Assembly (NCBI GenBank): GCA_012521895.1
Contig: JAAYLK010000093.1
Span: forward strand, 1 to 59,247
DNA length: 59,247 bases
Reading direction: 5' to 3'
From: Clostridiales bacterium
GTDB lineage: Bacteria; Bacillota; Clostridia; Christensenellales; Aristaeellaceae
The notes beneath the pieces are model-generated. The model had not been told where the DNA came from. It made no database searches and was given only the letters and a program-made list of their open reading frames with translations. Positions 54,352-59,247 of the stretch are shown here, piece by piece. Position 1 is the first letter of the stretch; every line of letters starts with the position of its first letter. The position numbers were made by a program, and so were the translations under genes.

Positions 54352-55647
54352 TTACTTCGCGAACAAATTGGGCAGGAACATGCTGATTTGCGGGATGAAG
54401 GTGATCAGCAGCAGGGCCACAATCATGCACAGGTAGAAGGGCAGAGTGGCCTTGACGATTTTTTCAATGGGCCGTTTGGCGATGGCGGAACCGATGAACA
54501 GCACCGTGCCAACCGGCGGGGTGAGAAGGCCAATGCCGCAGTTGAGCACCAGGATGATGCCAAACTGAATCGGGGCGATCCCAATGCTTTGTGCCACAGG
54601 CAACAGCACCGGGGTGGCAATTAAAATGATGGGCGCCATGTCCATCACCATGCCCAGGACCAACAAAATCAGGTTGATGAGGAGGGCGATTACGATGGGG
54701 TTATCAGATATACTGGTGATGGCTTGCGCGGCCAGATCAGGCACGTGCAGGGTGGTCAGGCAGTAGCCAAAGGCGGTGGATATGGAGATGAGAATGAGCA
54801 CGATGGACAGGGTTTCCACCGCCTCGTCCAGCGCCTTCCACACGCCCTTCCAGTTGAGGCCCTTGTATACAAAGACGCTGACAAACAGGCTGTAGATGAC
54901 GGCGATGGCGGCGGACTCCGTCGCCGTGAACACGCCGCCCACCACGCCCACCACCACAATCAGGATGGCGGCCATGGCCCAGAAGGAAGAAAGAATCTGC
55001 CTGAACACATTTTTGATGCTGAAGGCCGAACCGCGCGGATAGTTGCGCTTGACGGCGATGATGTAGGAGCCCACCATCAAGCTGATGGCCAGGATGGCGC
55101 CAGGGATGTAGCCTGCCAGGAAGAGGGAGCCCACCGAGACGCCGCCAGCCGCCATGGCGTAGAGTACCATGTTGTGGCTGGGGGGCACCAGCAAGCCTTC
55201 CACAGAGGAGGTGATGGTAATGGCGGTGGAGAAATCAACATCATAACCTTGATCCACCATCATGGGGATGATGATGGAGCCCAGGCTGGCGGTGTCCGCG
55301 GCAGCGGAGCCGGAAATGCCGCCAAAGAAGTAGGAGTCCACCACGTTCACCATGGCCATACCGCCGCGCATCCAGCCCACCAGGGAGTCGGCCAGTTTGA
55401 TCAGGCGTTCCCCGATACCGCCGGAGCCCATCAGCACGCCCATGGTGATAAAGAAGGGCACCGCCATGAGGCTGAAGGACCACATGCCCTTCACCATCTG
55501 CTGGGGCAGGGTCACCAGGGCCTGGCCCTGGACCAGAAGGCACAGCACGGTGGACAGGCCGACCGCGTAGGCGATGGGCACGCGCAGGGCGATGAGCAGG
55601 AAAAAGCTGCCAAGCAGCACGATGACAGCAAAAGTTTCAGTAGTCAT
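54352..55647 (-). CDS. dctM: TRAP transporter large permease subunit (DctM)
   Basis: 431 residues with about twelve hydrophobic helices. DctM hallmarks are AVPFFITMGVLMGSGGIGER, FFGGISGSAAADTASLGSII and MVDQGYDVDFSTAITITSS, followed by LLVPPSHNMVLYA and GMVMDMAPIILIATPVLLPV. It forms the Na+-coupled transport channel. The start overlaps the stop of dctQ by four bases. The order of transcription is dctP-dctQ-dctM. Confidence 0.95.
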   Translation of the reverse strand: MTTETFAVIVLLGSFFLLIALRVPIAYAVGLSTVLCLLVQGQALVTLPQQMVKGMWSFSLMAVPFFITMGVLMGSGGIGERLIKLADSLVGWMRGGMAMVNVVDSYFFGGISGSAAADTASLGSIIIPMMVDQGYDVDFSTAITITSSVEGLLVPPSHNMVLYAMAAGGVSVGSLFLAGYIPGAILAISLMVGSYIIAVKRNYPRGSAFSIKNVFRQILSSFWAMAAILIVVVGVVGGVFTATESAAIAVIYSLFVSVFVYKGLNWKGVWKALDEAVETLSIVLILISISTAFGYCLTTLHVPDLAAQAITSISDNPIVIALLINLILLVLGMVMDMAPIILIATPVLLPVAQSIGIAPIQFGIILVLNCGIGLLTPPVGTVLFIGSAIAKRPIEKIVKATLPFYLCMIVALLLITFIPQISMFLPNLFAK

Positions 55648-56189
55648 ACGCTCACCTCCGCAGCTTGTGGTTCATCCTTGACAAACAGCGCCCGGATGTG
55701 CAGGTAGACCTGCTCCACTTCAAAGATAATCATGCCCGCGCCCGCCAGGGGAATCGGGAAATACATCCAGAAGCGGCTCAGCCAGGGCATGGACTCATAG
55801 CGGCCAAAAGTGGCCAGCGGCGAGGTGCACACCTTCCAGCCGTACACCAGCATGACGATGCCCAGGGCCAGCACCAGAAGGTCTGAAAAGATGTCCAGAA
55901 ATTTGACCACGCTCTTGGGCATCTTGCGGTCAAAGGCGGTCAGGCGGATGTGGTTGCCCTTGCGGATGGCCAGGGTCGCCGACAGCACCGCCATGTAGAC
56001 CATCAGGGTCAACACCACCTGCTCGCTCCAGGCAGGGTCGGGAATGAAGGGAACATAACGGCCAATGACAGACATGGTGGTGATGAGGATATCGGCAATG
56101 AGCAGGATTTTACAAATGAACATGATCACTTTGTATGCCCATTCATACAAGGGCCGGATCTTGTCCAGAACCTGGAATACCCGGGGCAT
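55644..56189 (-). CDS. dctQ: TRAP transporter small permease subunit (DctQ)
   Basis: 181 residues with four transmembrane helices. WSEQVVLTLMVYMAVLSATL and AIRKGNHIRLTAF are the typical DctQ motif around the conserved E and the G-x-H-I-x segment. DctQ holds the transporter together with DctM. GGAGAGGAGG precedes the ATG. A hairpin separates it from dctP. Confidence 0.93.
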   Translation of the reverse strand: MPRVFQVLDKIRPLYEWAYKVIMFICKILLIADILITTMSVIGRYVPFIPDPAWSEQVVLTLMVYMAVLSATLAIRKGNHIRLTAFDRKMPKSVVKFLDIFSDLLVLALGIVMLVYGWKVCTSPLATFGRYESMPWLSRFWMYFPIPLAGAGMIIFEVEQVYLHIRALFVKDEPQAAEVSV

Positions 56190-56224
56190 AGGCAGGCCTC
56201 CTCTCCAGCTTTAGGTTTTTTGAA

Positions 56225-56252
56225 GGGGCACAGGACGCCTTGCCTGTGCCCC
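56225..56252 (-). other. Hairpin between dctP and dctQ
   Basis: GGGGCACAGG-N8-CCTGTGCCCC, a perfect 10-bp stem in the 95-bp gap. Without a T run it may stabilise the dctP transcript or partly end transcription, giving more binding protein than permease. Confidence 0.65.
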
Positions 56253-56284
56253 GGGTCATATCATACTAATTGTATGTTCTTTGT

Positions 56285-57271
56285 TTATTGCAGGTCAAGC
56301 AGTTTCTGGTAGAGCTCGGCCTGGTCCTTGGTGTTGGACTGGATGGTGTTCTGGCAGGCTTCAACCCAGGGGGTTTTGTCGGTGACTTCGATGACGGTGA
56401 CGCCTTCGGCCTTGAGCTGCTCCAGCACTTCGGCTTCTTTCTCTGCGGAGAACCTAGCGTTTTCTTCCTGCGCGAACTTGCCCGCTTCCATCACCCAGGC
56501 CTGCTGCTGCTCGGACAGTTTGTTCCAGCCGTTGTCGGTGATGATCAGCTGGATGGCGCCCAGGGTGTGGCCGTCCAGCATCAGGTAGGGGGCAACCTCG
56601 GGGAAGGCGTTGGAGCGGTAGTTGGCGATGGGCTGCTCTGCGCCATCCACCACGCCCGATTGCAGCGCGGAGTACAACTCGGTAAAGGAGACCACGGTGG
56701 GGCTGGCGCCCAGGTCGCGCACCATGCCGGTCATGACCGGGTCATCCGACACGCGCAGCTTGAGACCCTTGAGGTCTTCGATGGTTTCCACCTTGTTCTT
56801 GAGGAAGAAATGGCGGAAGCCCTCCTCACCATAGGCAAAACCGCGCAGGGGCAGGCCGATGGTCTGCGGCTCAGCCAGGAAGTCCGCGGACATATCGGAA
56901 TTGACAAAATTCCAGAAATGCTCACGGCTGACGAAGGTGTAGGGGATGGACAGCAGTTTAGCCTTGTTGCAGCCGTAGCTGGTCAGGGCGAAAGCGGAGA
57001 TGCGGGAGATGTCCACCGTGTCGCCGCCGGACAGAATGCCATCCAGCACCTGAGCTTCAGAGCCCAGAACGCCGGAGTGCTGAATATCGATTGTGATGGA
57101 GCCGCCGGACAGCTCTTCCACCTTGGTTTTGAAGGCTTGCGCCGTCATGCCCACGATGGTGTCCAGGGGGTTGACCTCGGCATAGACCAGGGTTACGGGG
57201 GATTCCGCCACCGCGGCGGTGGCGCCCAGAATCATCGTTAGAACGAACAGGAGTGCCAAGAACTTCTTCAT
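56285..57271 (-). CDS. dctP: TRAP transporter substrate-binding protein (DctP)
   Basis: 328 residues with a signal peptide (MKKFLALLFVLTMILGATAA, cleavage near AVAE). Family features are VEELSGGSITIDIQHSGVLG, then LKGLKLRVSDDPVMTGMVRD with the substrate carboxylate-binding Arg, and FTELYSALQSGVVDGAEQP. It binds an organic acid, probably a C4-dicarboxylate or sugar acid, outside the cell and hands it to DctQM. GGAGG precedes the ATG. The substrate cannot be read from the sequence. Confidence 0.95.
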   Translation of the reverse strand: MKKFLALLFVLTMILGATAAVAESPVTLVYAEVNPLDTIVGMTAQAFKTKVEELSGGSITIDIQHSGVLGSEAQVLDGILSGGDTVDISRISAFALTSYGCNKAKLLSIPYTFVSREHFWNFVNSDMSADFLAEPQTIGLPLRGFAYGEEGFRHFFLKNKVETIEDLKGLKLRVSDDPVMTGMVRDLGASPTVVSFTELYSALQSGVVDGAEQPIANYRSNAFPEVAPYLMLDGHTLGAIQLIITDNGWNKLSEQQQAWVMEAGKFAQEENARFSAEKEAEVLEQLKAEGVTVIEVTDKTPWVEACQNTIQSNTKDQAELYQKLLDLQ

Positions 57272-57326
57272 ACAGGTTCCTCCATATATTGATTTGCGCG
57301 GATCCCATCCGCTGCCGGTAATCCTG

Positions 57327-57355
57327 ATTTTATCACACCAGTTTTCACAAGTCAA
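57327..57355 (-). promoter_or_regulatory. Promoter of the dctPQM operon
   Basis: On the minus strand TTGACT (57355-57350), a 17-bp spacer and TAAAAT (57332-57327). Confidence 0.85.
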
Positions 57356-57406
57356 TGCGGCGCCGGCCTGTGTTTTCGTCGTTTTGTCGCGATTTTGCCA
57401 AATGCT

Positions 57407-57435
57407 TTGACAAGCCCTGGGCGAAGACCTATATT
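57407..57435 (+). promoter_or_regulatory. Promoter of the MFS transporter gene
   Basis: TTGACA (57407-57412), a 17-bp spacer and TATATT (57430-57435). It is back to back with the dctP promoter. Confidence 0.9.
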
Positions 57436-57493
57436 GGTGCGGGCAGACGATTTCTGCATGCAATGTCTGAACGAACCACAGGAGCAAACCACG

Positions 57494-58726
57494 ATGATGT
57501 CCGTTTTTCGCCGCCTGAAAACCCAGCAGCAGCACCTGCTGTATGCCTGTTTTTTCGCGTTTTTTTGCAATGGCGCGCTGTCGATGACCCTGGGCTCTGC
57601 CCTGCCGGACCTGCGCGCGGCCTACCACCTGGATGAGGCGGTGAGCGGGCTGATGCTGTCGGCTCACTCCGGGGGCAACCTGGCGGCGGGCCTGCTGTCG
57701 GGCCTGGCACCCCTGTACCTGGGCGAGAAACGCTCCATTTTGCTGTTGAGCGCGCTGGGCTTCCTGGGCTTTTTAATGATGCTGGTCTGGGGCAACCCGG
57801 TGTGGCTGATCATGGCCTTTTTGCTGACCGGCATGGGCAGGGGCAGCGTGACCAACTTCAGCAACCGCAAGGTGAACGCCCTGACCCTTGGCAGCCCCGC
57901 TGCATCCAACATGCTGCACGCCTCCTTTGCCGTGGGCGCCCTGGTGACGCCGCTGGCCTTCCTGGCCCTGCGCCGCGCCCTCTCCTGGCAGGCCGGGGTG
58001 GGCTTTGTGATGGTCGCATTGCTGTTCTCCCTGTTTTTCATGGGCACCCGGCCCATGGAGGAAAAGGAGCGCAAACAGGACAAGCGCCAGGACAAATCTC
58101 TGGTGTTTCTAAAGAACAAGGCCTTCCTGATCCTTGGCGGGATGATGTTCTTCTACCTGTGCTCGGAATACTCCATCAACGGCTGGCTGGTGACCTACAT
58201 CCAAAGCAAGACCAGCCTGGTGGAATCCCTGGGCAGCGGGGAAGGCCTTCAGCAGCGCCTGAGCGACTACAGCCAGATGATGGCCACCCTGTTTTGGGTG
58301 CTGATGCTGGTAGGCCGCCTGGGCAGCGCGGCCTTGAGCGCCAAAATCCACCAGAAGACCTTGATGATGCTGGCCAGCTTTTCCACCGTCGTTTTCTTCG
58401 CCCTGATGCTGTTTGGTTCCAGCATCGCCCAGGTGACCTTCGCCGTGGCGGGCCTGGGCTTGTCCATGGCCGGCATCGCCCCCATGACCTATTCTGACGC
58501 CGCCATCTTCACCAACCGCTATCCCCTGGCCACCGGCGTGCTGCTGGCCTTTGGCTCCGCGGGCGCCGTGCTGATGCCCAGCTTGGTGGGCATCATGACC
58601 AAGTCCCTGGGCATGCTGGGCGGCATGAGCCTGATCCTGGGCGCCATCGTGCTGCTGGCGGTGTTCGCGGTGCTCAACCGCCTGATGCTGGGCAAGACGG
58701 CCATTCCGGAGGAAGCGGTGGCTTGA
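57494..58726 (+). CDS. Major facilitator superfamily transporter
   Basis: 410 residues starting at ATG 57494, nine bases after GGAG; an adjacent ATG at 57497 is possible. About twelve helices are visible, with LGSALPDLRAAYHLDEAVSG and ANLTGMGRG-like turns at LLTGMGRGSVTNFSNRK in the first half, and MLVGRLGSAALSAKIH in the second, the MFS inter-helix motif. A hydrophilic loop (EEKERKQDKRQDK) joins the two six-helix halves. The pattern resembles sugar/fucose-type permeases, but the substrate is unknown. It is divergent from dctP and might share its regulation. Confidence 0.9.
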   Translation: MMSVFRRLKTQQQHLLYACFFAFFCNGALSMTLGSALPDLRAAYHLDEAVSGLMLSAHSGGNLAAGLLSGLAPLYLGEKRSILLLSALGFLGFLMMLVWGNPVWLIMAFLLTGMGRGSVTNFSNRKVNALTLGSPAASNMLHASFAVGALVTPLAFLALRRALSWQAGVGFVMVALLFSLFFMGTRPMEEKERKQDKRQDKSLVFLKNKAFLILGGMMFFYLCSEYSINGWLVTYIQSKTSLVESLGSGEGLQQRLSDYSQMMATLFWVLMLVGRLGSAALSAKIHQKTLMMLASFSTVVFFALMLFGSSIAQVTFAVAGLGLSMAGIAPMTYSDAAIFTNRYPLATGVLLAFGSAGAVLMPSLVGIMTKSLGMLGGMSLILGAIVLLAVFAVLNRLMLGKTAIPEEAVA

Positions 58727-58731
58727 TTATC

Positions 58732-58755
58732 CTCAAATGTATTGATTGATTTGAG
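58732..58755. promoter_or_regulatory. Inverted repeat before the YcxB-like gene
   Basis: CTCAAA-N12-TTTGAG between the MFS stop and the next start. It has no T run and could be an operator. Confidence 0.35.
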
Positions 58756-58771
58756 TATGGGAAGGGAACAT

Positions 58772-59247
58772 ATGGAGCAAAGCAAGGGCCTGGAAATTTA
58801 TCTGGACGAGAATAACTTCCGCAGGTTTGCCTTCTTTGACCGCTATGTGCGCACCGGCGCCTTGAAGCGGCCGCTCATCTTCCTGGCGGTGTTCGCGGTG
58901 CTGGCGCTGATCGCCTTCATCGCGGCGATGAACGGAGTACGCGGCGCCTGGTTGTTGGGCGGGGTGCTGTTGGGCATTGGCCTGCTGCTGCCCGTCAACC
59001 ATTTCATCCGGTTTTTCTCAAACTTGAACAAACGCGTCAAGCAGCTGGGCCTGGACAAGAACAAGAAACGCCTGGCCTACACCCTCTTTTTGAAGCAAGA
59101 CCCCAAGCACCTGGTGACGCAAAACGCAAAGCAGGAAAAATCCTCCCATAGCTGGAAGAAGATGCTGGGCGCCTGGGAACACAAGGGCGATGTCTATGTG
59201 TATGTGGAGGAAGGCAAGGTATATCTGATTCCGGGGGCGGTGCAGGA
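58772..59247 (+). CDS. YcxB-like membrane protein (3' end missing)
   Basis: The frame is open to the window end; 158 residues are visible from ATG 58772, which follows GAAGGGAA. A cytoplasmic N-terminus (YLDENNFRRFAFFDRYVR) leads to two transmembrane helices (IFLAVFAVLALIAFIAAM and LLGGVLLGIGLLLPVNHFI), then a domain with SHSWKKMLGAWEHKGDVYVY and EEGKVYLIPG. That ending is the usual shape of the YcxB-like C-terminal domain. Function unknown. Confidence 0.75.
   Translation, partial: MEQSKGLEIYLDENNFRRFAFFDRYVRTGALKRPLIFLAVFAVLALIAFIAAMNGVRGAWLLGGVLLGIGLLLPVNHFIRFFSNLNKRVKQLGLDKNKKRLAYTLFLKQDPKHLVTQNAKQEKSSHSWKKMLGAWEHKGDVYVYVEEGKVYLIPGAVQ

Overview
The window looks like chromosomal DNA of a GC-rich member of the Bacillota (Clostridia), probably an uncultured gut or other anaerobic-habitat organism. 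The evidence is an hrcA-grpE-dnaK-dnaJ operon behind a perfect CIRCE operator, an AddB-type recombination nuclease with its Fe-S cysteines, LytR-CpsA-Psr and DUF3048 envelope proteins, PadR/HAAS and HxlR regulators, a NusG-II/Gx pair, strong AGGAGG ribosome sites and Gram-positive surface proteins (Cna-B, SH3, sortase signal). Family assignments come from motifs read by eye, not from database searches. No phage, transposase, CRISPR array or rRNA was seen.

Region 1 (1-14219) is a cell-surface block: the 3' part of a membrane protein with MucBP-like and SH3-like repeats and a repetitive cytoplasmic tail, an ECF sigma factor with an overlapping membrane partner gene, and an 8.6-kb adhesin gene with about 19 Cna-B-like modules and a sortase signal. 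The adhesin's 5' end carries two lesions: ACG where the start codon is expected and an in-frame TAA about 120 codons later.

Region 2 (14283-26680) holds housekeeping and stress genes: glycogen phosphorylase, an orphan class I ribonucleotide reductase beta subunit, a secreted protein, AddB, a small P-loop protein, a reverse rubrerythrin, the NusG-II/Gx pair, tRNA-Arg and a cytosolic sialidase-like protein. Two inverted copies of a palindrome-rich repeat lie in this region.

Region 3 (26698-37146) holds the heat-shock operon, a catalase divergent from an HxlR regulator, a large secreted protein of unknown function, a NUDIX hydrolase, a GNAT acetyltransferase and initiator plus elongator tRNA-Met. 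Region 4 (37174-43947) is an envelope operon (CapD-like nucleotide-sugar enzyme, LCP ligase, DUF3048), a sugar:cation symporter and an alpha/beta hydrolase.

Region 5 (44002-50884) runs in one direction: an unknown gene, parA, parB, a metallophosphoesterase, an unusual cytosolic protein joining a ParB-like segment to a BMP-type ligand-binding domain, and hflK-hflC. Region 6 (50905-59247) carries ybjQ, rluB-mnmM, a padR/HAAS-DUF4097 operon, a complete DctPQM TRAP transporter, an MFS transporter and the start of a YcxB-like gene. Many promoters share a TGG-extended -10 box.
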